Below are positions 18,001 to 25,267 of a stretch of DNA of 64,000 nucleotides, piece by piece. This DNA comes from Chloroflexota bacterium. Its GTDB lineage: Bacteria; Chloroflexota; Anaerolineae; Aggregatilineales; Aggregatilineaceae. Position numbers and translations under genes: made by a program. The stretch lies in the NCBI GenBank assembly GCA_012729765.1, contig JAAYCM010000033.1:25188-89187 (forward strand), read 5' to 3'. The first letter of the stretch is position 1; the number at the start of each line of letters is the position of its first letter. The notes beneath the pieces are model-generated. The model worked only from the letters and a program-made list of their open reading frames with translations, searched no databases and was not told where the DNA came from.

Positions 18001-18535
18001 CACTCCCGGCTGGCCCATGCAGCACCACTGGGCGCGCCATTTCGGGCCGGTCCATGCTGTGCAGGGTGCGATGCAGCGTCGCCAGCAGCGCCTCGCGGCC
18101 CGCGAAGGTCGCCAGCCGGGGCCGCAGCGCCGCCCCCTGATCCTGAGCACGGGGCAGTGCAGCGACTAGATCGGCGGCGACCTGCTCCAGCTCGCGCCCT
18201 ACCGCATCGATCACGGTCAGATCGCGCAGGGCGGCAGGCAGATCAACCGGATCGAGCCGGACGACCAGCAGGCGCGGGGCCGATGCCGGAACCATCCCGG
18301 TGCGCGCCAGCGCCCATGCTAAATCACGCAGCGTCGGCTGCTCGCTCTGTACCGAGCTTGCGCTAACAGCGAACAGCACGCCTACACTGCTGTCAATCGC
18401 GTGCTGCACGACCTCATCCGGGCTGGCGTCGTCCGCCAGCCAGACCGGCTGCCCGGTGGATGCTTCGAGCAGGCGCTGCAGATCGTGCAGGCGTGCGCGA
18501 TCGGCGCGGGCATAGGATACAACCAGGTGCGTCAC
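15008..18535 (-). CDS. TIR-domain STAND NTPase with 14 WD40 repeats
   Basis: The 1175-aa protein begins with a TIR-like domain (about 1-125; VVSYARADRARL, VLFAVSASSVQSEQ, LRDLAWALARTG). A STAND/NB-ARC-like NTPase follows (about 140-560): Walker A GPAGSGKT at 174-181, Walker B ALLIVDGA, and a winged-helix and helical region. Fourteen WD40 repeats (about 585-1175; LPDGRRALSAS and LRLWDVETG) complete it. In NAD-cleaving TIR domains the catalytic Glu lies in the helix after the SxxS segment; here the aligned position appears to be Asp71. TIR-STAND proteins of this plan are known or suspected antiphage and regulated cell-death switches, in which the repeat domain senses a trigger. No accessory gene shares its operon. 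The start MTHLVVSY fits the TIR first strand. Confidence 0.9.
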   Translation of the reverse strand: MTHLVVSYARADRARLHDLQRLLEASTGQPVWLADDASPDEVVQHAIDSSVGVLFAVSASSVQSEQPTLRDLAWALARTGMVPASAPRLLVVRLDPVDLPAALRDLTVIDAVGRELEQVAADLVAALPRAQDQGAALRPRLATFAGREALLATLHRTLHSMDRPEMARPVVLHGPAGSGKTQLALEYTHRQRATYPGGIFWIDGGRAWAHEIGMLAETLGLSAAGPTPDLAQRDHLLVAAFHRLLLQRQDDALLIVDGAANPADIMQREIGPNLHITDLHARLLITSEQAAALADFDLLEVGPLAPDEALAVLHAACPACPALDRLAAYLGGLPLVLSLAAGALRGTPVEDVEALLAALQAHVPGQDAPPAERDSAAVRVLMDWHWARLDDAARQVLMLAAAYADGPVPLARLGLLAASADDLPPALAALTAANLIETLAPDTIGVHRLIREHVIRRALPDPALPHAARRLVEAYRTPQRIQAEAGARGILALRDDLAATRLALAAVGQRLDALYRLERLLDWEAYHLHGGQPDAGRGPIYLIQHIRERAHHQGDRELGDRCDAWLAGYAHLRTADAWRFPLDPAPLRVLKGHAEPVLIARVLPDGRRAISASDIPAMRLWDVETGETLRVLEGHAEPVYDIAVLPDGRRALSVSDDLTLRLWDVETGETLRVLEGHIGSVRSVSILPDGRRALSASWDGTLRLWDVETGETLRVLEGHTRSINSVIVLPDGQRALSASFDRSLRLWDLDSGELLHSFEGHQGLVLGVALVPPDYRRVLSASNDRSVRVWDLETGAALYVLEGHSGSVSAVVALPDGRRAISASADRTLRLWDLDSGTALRVLRGHQGPVNGVTALPDGRRVISASEDGTLRLWDVRSADEPIPPVRERGWSIRSLTLLPGGEQALSASFDGTLQLWDLVAGQGRRLTPGRTEPILKLAALPDGRHVLSSLSDGALRLWNLESGETIRILHGHSSGVLGLAALPDGRRALSAAYDGSLRLWDVESGETIRIMAGHDDLVNALIVLPQGRRAISASGDRTLRLWDLDAGAALRVLKGHTGPVLSVAALPGSQQVISAGGDGMLRVWDLETGAMLRTLAGHRAAVRDVAALPDGRHALSASYDHTLRLWDLVAGTQLAVLHLVEEPVCLAAVDARRVVLGDNAGDVRVLEVWLGQVI

Positions 18536-18848
18536 GACGCTGGCTCCTGAAGCTTAACAGACAGAATGCGGGATGCGGCAGATGGCTCCCTGCTAGCGGC
18601 AATTGTAGCGGCCCGGCCCGGTTTGGGAAATTGTGCCGCACAGCAGGCGCGTTTTATGCTTTTTGCCAATACAAACCGACTCACAGCCGAAAAGCAACGA
18701 ACATCGGCTGGCGTGAATGAATAAATAGTCGTATCATAAAGGCGGCGATGGGGATAAATCAAATATAACTTCTTTCCAAATGAACTAGGGCAGCCGATCC
18801 AACCTGAGCGCATCCGCCGTCGTTCGGGGGTTGAGGGGAAGGGGAACG
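18536..18848. other. Divergent intergenic region between TIR-STAND gene and receiver gene
   Basis: About 313 bp without a gene. The right half is AT-rich (18715-18790) and must hold promoters for both directions, but I could not pick a convincing pair of boxes. No repeat or RNA was recognised. Confidence 0.4.
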
Positions 18849-19244
18849 ATGGCTAAACAGGTTCTCATCGTAGACGATAACGCCGACAACCGTGCGCTGT
18901 TGTACTACGCCTTGATGACGCGCAGCTACGACATCCACCAGGCGGCATTGGGCAGTGAAGCCCAAACTCTGCTGAAGAATACGCGCTTCGATCTGGCTCT
19001 GCTCGATATCGAGCTGCCCGACGCCAGTGGCCTGGAATTGGCCGCCCAACTGCGCGAGTTGTATCCCGATGTGGTGCTGATCGTGCTCTCGGCCAATGAC
19101 AGTATCTCGCTGATGGAAACTGCGCGCGGGCTGGGCGTTAATGCCTACGCCGTCAAACCCTTTAACCTGCCCGAAGTGCTTAAATTTATCCAGGACTTTG
19201 ACTCGGACCTGATCAAGGCTGACAGCACGATGAAGATGCTTTAG
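18849..19244 (+). CDS. Stand-alone receiver (CheY-like) protein
   Basis: ATG 18849 follows a purine-rich GAGGGGAAGGGG site, giving 131 aa (MAKQVLIVDDNADNR). It is a receiver domain only: the acidic pair in VDDN, phospho-acceptor Asp in LALLDIELPDASG, Ser/Thr in VLSAND and Lys in YAVKPFN. There is no output domain, only a short C-terminal tail. It is the first gene of a rightward group that encodes a sugar-binding lipoprotein, a histidine kinase and two further receivers, and is probably part of that phosphorelay. Confidence 0.9.
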   Translation: MAKQVLIVDDNADNRALLYYALMTRSYDIHQAALGSEAQTLLKNTRFDLALLDIELPDASGLELAAQLRELYPDVVLIVLSANDSISLMETARGLGVNAYAVKPFNLPEVLKFIQDFDSDLIKADSTMKML

Positions 19245-19292
19245 TTGGGCAGCGCCGCCTGCGTCTGCCACCCATCGTCCGTTCAAGGGGGT

Positions 19293-19309
19293 CTGCCGCT
19301 GAGCGGCAG
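19293..19309 (+). other. Short hairpin in the leader of the binding-protein gene
   Basis: A 7-bp perfect stem CTGCCGC-TGA-GCGGCAG lies 30 bp before the start codon at 19340. There is no T-run, so it is more likely an mRNA-processing or stability hairpin than a terminator. Confidence 0.35.
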
Positions 19310-19339
19310 GTCGCGCATAGCGCGAGGAGAGAAACGACA

Positions 19340-20296
19340 ATGGTTCATCAGAAATGGCAGCTTTCGAAGGGTGTTCGGTGGCTGGTCCTGGTGCTGCTGA
19401 TCGGCAGCCTGGTACTGGCAGCGTGCGACGATGATAACGGGGAGAACGAGAGCACGCCGGTGCCCACCGAGCCAGCCGAGGTCACGCTGGGGTTGGCGGT
19501 ATCCAATCTCAGCAACCCGTTCTTTGTCTCGCTGCGCGACGGCGCGCAAACCGCCGCTGATCGCCTGGGCGTGCAGCTTTTGGTCGAGGATGCACAAGAC
19601 AATCCTGAGACACAGCTTGAGCAGATTCAATCCCTGATCGACCAGGGCGTGAGCGCGCTGCTGATCAACCCGGTGGGCGGTGAGGACGTAGTGCCGGCCA
19701 TCGAAGCGGCCAATGAGGCCGGAATCCCGGTCTTTACGCTGGATCGCAGCGCCGCCGGTGGCGAGATCGTCTCGCATGTCGCGTCGGACAACTTCGCGGG
19801 TGGTGAGATGGCCGGCGATCATCTGGCCGAGCGACTGGGCCGGCAGGGTAAGGTCGTCGAGCTGCAAGGCATCCCCGGCACATCGGCGGCTGAGGCGCGC
19901 GGCGCGGGCTTCAACGAGGCGATAGCTGCCTATCCGGATATCGAGGTTATCGTGCAGCAGACTGCCAACTTCGATCGCGCTGAGGGCCAGGAAGTCTTTG
20001 CCGCGATTCTGGAAGAGCAGCCGGAGATCGACGGCGTCTTTGCCCACAACGACGAGATGATCCTGGGGGCGCTCGAAGCGGCGCGTGAGGCCGAGCGGGC
20101 CGATGATATTGTATTTATCGGCTTCGACGCGGTCGAGGACGCGGTGACTGCCGTCGAGAACGGCGATCTGGCCGCCACCATCGCCCAGCAGCCCGCCGAA
20201 ATGGGCCGCCTGGGTATGGAAGCAGCCGTTGACTATCTGAACGGCGAAGAGGTCGCGGAGTCCATCCCGGTAGACCTGGCGCTGATCATCCAGTAG
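19340..20296 (+). CDS. Ribose/galactose-type periplasmic binding lipoprotein
   Basis: The 318-aa protein has a lipoprotein signal (LVLVLLIGSLVLAAC, Cys about 30), an acidic linker and a type-I periplasmic binding fold (about 48-318). That fold resembles RbsB (SNLSNPFFVSLRDGAQTAA, LINPVGGEDVVPAIEAANEAGIPVFTLDR, HNDEMILGALEAAR). RbsB-like proteins bind pentoses, galactose or autoinducer-2. No ABC ATPase or permease follows; 32 bp downstream begins a membrane histidine kinase. This suggests a ligand-presentation role for a sensor kinase (as in LuxP-LuxQ) rather than transport, though transporter genes could lie elsewhere. GAGGAGAG precedes the start. Confidence 0.88.
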   Translation: MVHQKWQLSKGVRWLVLVLLIGSLVLAACDDDNGENESTPVPTEPAEVTLGLAVSNLSNPFFVSLRDGAQTAADRLGVQLLVEDAQDNPETQLEQIQSLIDQGVSALLINPVGGEDVVPAIEAANEAGIPVFTLDRSAAGGEIVSHVASDNFAGGEMAGDHLAERLGRQGKVVELQGIPGTSAAEARGAGFNEAIAAYPDIEVIVQQTANFDRAEGQEVFAAILEEQPEIDGVFAHNDEMILGALEAAREAERADDIVFIGFDAVEDAVTAVENGDLAATIAQQPAEMGRLGMEAAVDYLNGEEVAESIPVDLALIIQ

Positions 20297-20328
20297 TACT
20301 TGGCAGTAGAGTTAGGCCGGAGGCGGCG

Positions 20329-22437
20329 ATGCAGTTGAAGTTGAACTTATCCATTGGGCAGCGCACCGCACTGGGGTTCGCCTTGATGATCGGGCTGGTG
20401 CTGATCGCCAGCGGCACGGGTTTGCTCTATACCCGCACAGTTGAAACTACGGTCAATACCACCCGCGACGGCGCCGACCAGATCGAGCAGGTAGGAAACC
20501 TGCAAGAGAACTGGCTGGCCGTCGTGAGCACCATCGACAACCTGCTGCTCACCCGCCAGACCAGCCTGATCGATCAACGGCTGCGCGGCGAACTGGATAC
20601 CTTTAACCAGCAGCTTGACGCGCTGGAACCCGGCCTGCCGGGCACCAGCCCCGAAATCGCCGCCGAGAACGCGCGCATCATCGGTGACCTGAGCAGCCTG
20701 GGCGACGAACTGACCGGGTCTGTGAACGAACTGATCATTGAAGCCCAGAGCGGGCGCTGGGCGCGCGCCCAAAGCCTGCGCCATACCAGTATGGCCTCGC
20801 TCCAGCGCCAGCTCAACGAGGACCTGGAGACGCTCAGCGGCAACATCCGCACGGTGGTATACGACTCGGCTGACGAGGCGATGTCCGCCCAGCGCGATAC
20901 ACGGACCTACTGGTCGATCACGGCGGCGCTGGCGCTGCTGTTGGGGGTGCTGGCCGGCTTCCTGACCGTGAACAGCATCACCCAGCCCGTCGCGGCGCTG
21001 GTTCGCACTGCCCAGGCAATTCGCGGCGGCGATCTCACGCAGCGTGCCGCAGTCAACACGCGTGACGAGATCGGCCAGCTTGCGACCACCTTCAACAGCA
21101 TGACCGAACAGCTCAGCGGCCTGATCGACCACCTGGAAGAGCGCGTCAATGACCGCACGCGTGACCTGCAGATTGCCGCCGACGTATCGAAGCAGATCAC
21201 GACGGTGCTGGACATCGACGAGCTGCTGCAGCAGGTCGTCACACTGACGGCGCGCAGCTACAGTCTTTCGGCCTCGTCGGTCTTTCTGCCCACCAGCGAC
21301 AACACGGCGCTGGTGCAGGCTGCCGGCTCCGACGCGGCAGGGCAGGTGCTCACCCCATCCGAGAGCGGCGTGCCGATTGCGGACGATCTCAGCGCGATCG
21401 CGGTTGCGGCGCGCACCCGCAAAACCGTCAGCATCCCGGATGTGAGCGAGGAACCGGACTATGCCTCGCCTGCCCTGCTGCGGTACTCCCGCTCCGAGGT
21501 CGCCATCCCGATGCTGCTCGGTCACAGGCTGCTGGGCGTCTTCAACCTGCAGTCCAGCCAGCCGCACCGCTTCCACGACGAAGACCTGCGCATTCTCGAA
21601 ACGCTGGCCGAACAGATTGCGATCGCGGTGCGCAATGCGCAGTTGTTCGCCGAGACGCAATCCGCGCGCGAAACCGCCGAGCAGGCCAACCGCATTAAGT
21701 CCGAGTTTATGGCGAATATGTCGCACGAGCTGCGTACACCGCTCAACGCCATCCTCAACTTTACCGGCTTCGTCGCGGACGGTGTGCTGGGGCCGGTCAC
21801 GACCGAGCAGTCCGACACCCTCAATAAGGTGATCGTCAGCGGCGAGCACCTGCTCAGCCTGATCAACGATATCCTCGACCTGACCAAGATCGAGGTCGGT
21901 ATGATGGACCTCTTCATCGAAGAAGTGGACCTCAACAGCATCCTGGAAAGCCTGCTCTCGACTGCCAAGGGCCTGATCAAAGCCAAACCGCTCGAGCTGC
22001 ATACCGAGATCGAGCCGAACCTGCCCCGTCTCTACGGCGACAAGCGCCGAATTCGCCAGATTTTGCTCAACCTGCTGTCGAACGCGGTCAAGTTCACGCC
22101 GCGCGGCAACATCACGTTGATCGCCCGGCACCAGGACGGCGAGATCCTCATCTCGGTGCAGGACACCGGGATCGGTATCCCGCAGGATCAGCAGCATGTC
22201 GTCTTCGAGACGTTCAAGCAAGGCCGCCACGATCTGCAAGACACGCCGGGCACCGGATTGGGAATGCCGATCTCTAAACACTTTGCCGAGGCGCACGGTG
22301 GGCGGCTGTGGTTCGAAAGCGCGGTGGGAGCCGGTTCGACCTTCTATGTCACGCTGCCGGTCAACGGGCTGCCAAGTGCCAGCGACACCAACCCGTCCAA
22401 GCCCGCCATACCGACCGGCACTCGTCTAAGCTCATGA
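20329..22437 (+). CDS. Membrane histidine kinase, four-helix sensor-HAMP-GAF-HisKA-HATPase
   Basis: The 702-aa kinase has a transmembrane helix at about 15-36. An extracellular helical region follows (about 37-200, resembling a four-helix-bundle chemoreceptor-type sensor), then a second helix (about 200-221) and HAMP (about 222-275). A GAF domain lies at about 290-440, a HisKA domain has His466 in ANMSHELRTPLNA, and the ATPase domain shows LLNLLSNAVKFTPRG, DTGIGIP and GTGLGMPIS. The helical extracellular domain could receive the adjacent binding protein as MCPs do. Two stand-alone receivers follow on the same strand, consistent with a multistep relay. Confidence 0.92.
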   Translation: MQLKLNLSIGQRTALGFALMIGLVLIASGTGLLYTRTVETTVNTTRDGADQIEQVGNLQENWLAVVSTIDNLLLTRQTSLIDQRLRGELDTFNQQLDALEPGLPGTSPEIAAENARIIGDLSSLGDELTGSVNELIIEAQSGRWARAQSLRHTSMASLQRQLNEDLETLSGNIRTVVYDSADEAMSAQRDTRTYWSITAALALLLGVLAGFLTVNSITQPVAALVRTAQAIRGGDLTQRAAVNTRDEIGQLATTFNSMTEQLSGLIDHLEERVNDRTRDLQIAADVSKQITTVLDIDELLQQVVTLTARSYSLSASSVFLPTSDNTALVQAAGSDAAGQVLTPSESGVPIADDLSAIAVAARTRKTVSIPDVSEEPDYASPALLRYSRSEVAIPMLLGHRLLGVFNLQSSQPHRFHDEDLRILETLAEQIAIAVRNAQLFAETQSARETAEQANRIKSEFMANMSHELRTPLNAILNFTGFVADGVLGPVTTEQSDTLNKVIVSGEHLLSLINDILDLTKIEVGMMDLFIEEVDLNSILESLLSTAKGLIKAKPLELHTEIEPNLPRLYGDKRRIRQILLNLLSNAVKFTPRGNITLIARHQDGEILISVQDTGIGIPQDQQHVVFETFKQGRHDLQDTPGTGLGMPISKHFAEAHGGRLWFESAVGAGSTFYVTLPVNGLPSASDTNPSKPAIPTGTRLSS

Positions 22438-22471
22438 ACGGGACGGGCAAAAAATGGAAGAGGCAGCGGTG

Positions 22472-22882
22472 ATGTCCAGCCCGGAGCCTAATTTTCTCTA
22501 CGTCGATGACGATCCGTTGAGCCGGGAAATCATGCAGTTGTTGATGTGCAAAGTGTTGGGCTATTCCCGGCTCACCATTCTCAGCGACAACACCGATTTC
22601 ATGGACAAGGTTCGCGCGCTGCCCGCTCCCCCAAATGTAGTTTTTCTGGATATCCAGATGCGCCCGCACAGCGGCTATGAGATGCTGAACATGCTGCGCG
22701 GCGACGAAGCCTATCGCCAGACCAGGATCATCGCTATGACGGCGAGCGTGATGGCGACCGATGTCGATGCGCTGCGCGCCGCCGGCTTCGACGGTCTGAT
22801 CGGCAAGCCGATCAGCCGCCGCGCCTTTCCCGAGCTGCTCCAGCAGATTCTCGGCGGCCAGGCAGTGTGGTTCGTTTCGTGA
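22472..22882 (+). CDS. Stand-alone receiver protein
   Basis: Two in-frame ATGs exist (22454 and 22472). The second is preceded by GAAGAGG at 8 nt, giving 136 aa. Receiver motifs: LYVDDDPLSR, phospho-acceptor Asp in VVFLDIQMRPHSGYE, Thr in AMTAS and Lys in LIGKPIS. No output domain is present. It lies 34 bp after the kinase gene and is a probable phosphate acceptor of it. Its C-terminus (QILGGQAVWFVS) resembles that of the next receiver (RILNGEQVWEAP), which suggests a local duplication. Confidence 0.88.
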   Translation: MSSPEPNFLYVDDDPLSREIMQLLMCKVLGYSRLTILSDNTDFMDKVRALPAPPNVVFLDIQMRPHSGYEMLNMLRGDEAYRQTRIIAMTASVMATDVDALRAAGFDGLIGKPISRRAFPELLQQILGGQAVWFVS

Positions 22883-23037
22883 GTGCGGCGGCTGACAGGG
22901 ACGTTTTTTGCTACACCCTATAAGCGCATTCGAAATGGTGACATGTGCCCGGTCGTAACAGGTGGTTCTGATCCCGTATTGGCCGCCGGGCGCAAGCGAA
23001 AATATAGAAGTATGATGTAAACAGGAGCCGATAGTCT

Positions 23038-23433
23038 ATGTCGCTTTCAGATGTTCATGCCTTAATCATCGAAGATGACCCTTCCAGTGTGGATGTGCTG
23101 CAGAACCTGTTGGAACAGCTTACGGTCAGTACCACTGTGCTCATGGCAAACGCCAACCTGACTGACGAGCTGCAAACCATCGCGCGGCCCGACGTGATCT
23201 TTCTCGATCTGGAGATGCCCTGGGCTAACGGCTACGAGATTCTGAATCTGCTGCACTCCGACACGGAATTCGAGGGCGTCCCGGTGGTGGCCTATACCAC
23301 CCATATCAGCCATATGAACAACGCGCGCCAAGCCGGATTCCACAGCTTTCTGGGCAAGCCGATCCACCGCTATCACTTCCCCGACAACCTGCGCCGGATT
23401 CTCAACGGCGAGCAGGTGTGGGAAGCGCCCTAG
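23038..23433 (+). CDS. Stand-alone receiver protein, paralogue of the preceding one
   Basis: The 131-aa receiver begins at ATG 23038 with AGGAG upstream. It has IIEDDPSS, phospho-acceptor Asp in VIFLDLEMPWANGYE, Thr in AYTTH and Lys in FLGKPIH, and no output domain. It ends the binding-protein/kinase/receiver group and is followed by a clear terminator at 23462. A 155-bp gap separates it from the previous receiver, so it may have its own promoter. Confidence 0.88.
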   Translation: MSLSDVHALIIEDDPSSVDVLQNLLEQLTVSTTVLMANANLTDELQTIARPDVIFLDLEMPWANGYEILNLLHSDTEFEGVPVVAYTTHISHMNNARQAGFHSFLGKPIHRYHFPDNLRRILNGEQVWEAP

Positions 23434-23461
23434 CCCCCAGCACACCCCCTATCGTAAGCAC

Positions 23462-23498
23462 CGGGCGAGGCGCTGAATGCCGCTTCGCCCGCTTTTTT
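23462..23498 (+). terminator. Rho-independent terminator of the receiver group
   Basis: An 11-bp stem with one G-T pair (CGGGCGAGGCG / CGCTTCGCCCG, 8-nt loop) is followed by CTTTTTT, 29 bp after the stop at 23433. Confidence 0.85.
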
Positions 23499-23659
23499 GC
23501 CTAATGGACTGGGCCGTATGCCACCTGGACCATGCGCAAGCGGGCCATCTCACCTAACCATAAACCGCCCACTGCCCCGATGCACCCGCGCCGCTTTCCC
23601 TCTACACTGTGAAGCACGAACAGGCCGTTCGACACAGGATAAATTGGGAGAGAACTGTT

Positions 23660-24001
23660 GTGGTTATGAGCGAGAACGAGCAGGAATTCACCGATTTCCC
23701 GATTGAGTTTCACAGTGAAATCGACAGCCAGGATTTCGATCTGTACGCCGAGGCCGAAGAGCGGCTGCGCAAGCTGGCGAAGGGCCACACCGATATCACC
23801 GGCGCGTCGATCGTGGTTGAACTGCCCGCCGAGAAGCGCTCGACGCCCTTCGTCTACCGCGCGCGGGTCGTCGTCTATTCCCGGCCAGAGTATATCTCAG
23901 CCGAAGAACAGGCCGATAACGCCTACACCGCCCTGAAAGTCGCCCTGAGCGCAGTCGAGCGGCAGGTGCGCCAGAAGCGCGAAAAGCTGCGCGGCCACTA
24001 G
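23660..24001 (+). CDS. hpf: Short ribosome hibernation-promoting factor (HPF/RaiA family)
   Basis: A GTG start at 23660 is favoured by GGGAG about 9 nt upstream; the ATG two codons on (23666) is the alternative. The product of about 113 aa fits the short HPF/YfiA fold: the strand starting FPIEFHSEIDSQDF, the helix LYAEAEERLRKLAKGHTDI, the strands ASIVVELPAEK and FVYRARVVVYS, and the C-terminal helix AYTALKVALSAVERQVRQKREKLRGH shown here in parts. Short HPFs bind the 30S decoding region in stationary phase. It lacks the long-form C-terminal dimerisation domain. The next gene is the tmRNA-like RNA, also ribosome-linked. The N-terminus is somewhat divergent, so the exact role is less sure than the family. 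Confidence 0.72.
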   Translation: MVMSENEQEFTDFPIEFHSEIDSQDFDLYAEAEERLRKLAKGHTDITGASIVVELPAEKRSTPFVYRARVVVYSRPEYISAEEQADNAYTALKVALSAVERQVRQKREKLRGH

Positions 24002-24024
24002 GCTGCTTCCGCCGGGAGTCAGCC

Positions 24025-24052
24025 TTGAGGCAGGGCGGGATTCTGGTATAAT
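24025..24052 (+). promoter_or_regulatory. Sigma-70 promoter of the tmRNA-like gene
   Basis: TTGAGG (24025-24030), a 16-bp spacer and a perfect TATAAT (24047-24052). The predicted start of transcription falls at or next to the mature RNA 5' end at 24060. Confidence 0.85.
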
Positions 24053-24059
24053 AGTCGGC

Positions 24060-24182
24060 GGGGATGACTGGCTTCGATGGGGTGACGGGTGCGCGGTAGG
24101 TCGAAGGCGCATTGACTCAAAACCGAAACGCACAGCAACAACCGTCACGGCTCAGACCAGGGTTCGATTCCCTGCATCTCCA
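24060..24182 (+). ncRNA. ssrA: Extremely short tmRNA-like RNA with no recognisable tag frame
   Basis: The 5' end GGGGATGACTGGCTTCGATG matches the tmRNA consensus, including the GGCTTCGA D-loop analogue. The 3' end gives a perfect tRNA-like half: T-stem CAGGG / CCCTG with loop TTCGATT (24158-24174) and CATCTCC (24175-24181) pairing with GGGGATG (24060-24066) as a 7-bp acceptor stem. The discriminator is A24182; CCA is only partly encoded (CCT follows). A helix-2 analogue forms from GTGACGG (24082-24088) with CCGTCAC (24142-24148), extended by GTGCG (24089-24093) with CGCAC (24129-24133). Bacterial tmRNAs are usually 300-400 nt, but only about 35 nt remain at the apex here, with no tag ORF ending in a stop and no room for pseudoknots. 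Promoter and terminator are intact. Confidence 0.8.
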
Positions 24183-24195
24183 CCTGTATATGCCC

Positions 24196-24222
24196 AAAGC
24201 CCCGGCCCACGCCGGGGTTTTT
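24196..24222 (+). terminator. Rho-independent terminator of the tmRNA-like gene
   Basis: A 7-bp perfect GC stem (CCCCGGC-CCAC-GCCGGGG, 24200-24217) flanked by AAAG and TTTTT. It lies 14 nt after the predicted mature 3' end. Confidence 0.92.
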
Positions 24223-24390
24223 GAATCCACGTCAGCCGATCTCGCACTGCCCCCCACGTGACCTAGATTCTCGCGGCCCACCTGTCCCATACCGAAATGC
24301 GGCACCTTCCTGATGTGTCAGACGGTAATTGCAGCTATGCTGGAAACAATGCGTACTGTACTGTCGCACAAGCGATAAAGGAGCAGATCG

Positions 24391-25059
24391 ATGCAGTTGA
24401 AAGATGGGATGAATGTCTACACCTGGGATGGTGAGCAGGCAGGCAGTATTGATCGTGTCGTAATCAACCCGCGCACCAAGCAAGTCACGCATGTTGTGGT
24501 CCGCAAGGGCTTTCTCTTCACCGAAGATAAGGTCGTGCCGCTTGAGATGGTCATGGAGGCCGACAACGAGGGCGTGATGCTGCGCCGCGATATAGACGAT
24601 CTCGACAACCTGCCGCATTTCGAGGAAACCCACTATCTCCCGGTCGAGGAAACTCCCGGTCGAGGCATGTACGAGGCAGGCGACAGCCGGCCCACGCGCC
24701 AGTACTACTGGTATCCGCCGGCGGGCGTGGCGTGGTGGGGGTATCCCGGCTGGGGTTCCTACGTGGGCCAGCCAGACTTTGAAACCGTGACCGAGCGCAA
24801 TATCCCCGACAATACGGTCGCGCTCAGGGAAGGCGCCGACGTGTATGCAGCGGACGGCGAGCGCGTTGGGGGTGTCGAGCGGCTGTTCATGGAAGAGGGC
24901 AGCGACCGCGCGACCCATTTTGTGATCTCCGAAGGGCTGATCTTCAAGGACAAGAAGCTGATCCCGACCGCCTGGGTAGAGACTGTCGGCGAGAAGGAGA
25001 TTCATCTCTCTATCGAATCGCACGTGCTGGAGAACATGCCTGAATATACGGGCGACTGA
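24391..25059 (+). CDS. Tandem PRC-barrel domain protein
   Basis: ATG 24391 follows AAAGGAG. The 222-aa protein carries two PRC-barrel-like domains: about residues 1-70 (LKDGMNVYTWDGEQAGSIDR, VTHVVVRKGFLF, VVPLEMV) and about 145-222 (LREGADVYAADGERVGGVER, ATHFVISEGLIF, LIPTAWV). They are joined by a Tyr/Trp/Pro/Gly-rich linker (YYWYPPAGVAWWGYPGWG). The two halves are clearly homologous, an internal duplication. PRC-barrels occur in photosynthetic reaction centre H subunits, RimM and many small stress or envelope proteins. Without a membrane segment the role here is unknown; the gene is monocistronic. Confidence 0.85.
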   Translation: MQLKDGMNVYTWDGEQAGSIDRVVINPRTKQVTHVVVRKGFLFTEDKVVPLEMVMEADNEGVMLRRDIDDLDNLPHFEETHYLPVEETPGRGMYEAGDSRPTRQYYWYPPAGVAWWGYPGWGSYVGQPDFETVTERNIPDNTVALREGADVYAADGERVGGVERLFMEEGSDRATHFVISEGLIFKDKKLIPTAWVETVGEKEIHLSIESHVLENMPEYTGD

Positions 25060-25267
25060 TCCCCCAGCGCCGCCGACAACCGAATATAGACCGCCAGCGG
25101 GCGGGCCGCGCCGGATTTTTACGCCGGATGCGCCCGCCCGTCTTCGTGCTGCAATTCCCAGTTGGCATTCCGCCCCTGGCGGGCGAAGATCAAAACAGCC
25201 GGTAGCTCCCAGGGGCATCCAGACCGGGATAAAACAGGGGTAGCACGAAGGAGTATGCGCATTTATC

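Noticed and set aside
20347..22296. A 649-codon open frame on the minus strand
   Set aside because: It lies wholly opposite a histidine kinase gene with all motifs. Its translation is rich in Arg, His, Gln and Asp and has no recognisable domain, the usual shadow of a GC-rich gene.
24060..24182. An ordinary tRNA with an intron
   Set aside because: There is no D-stem or anticodon arm. The GGCTTCGA segment and helix 2 match tmRNA, not a tRNA.
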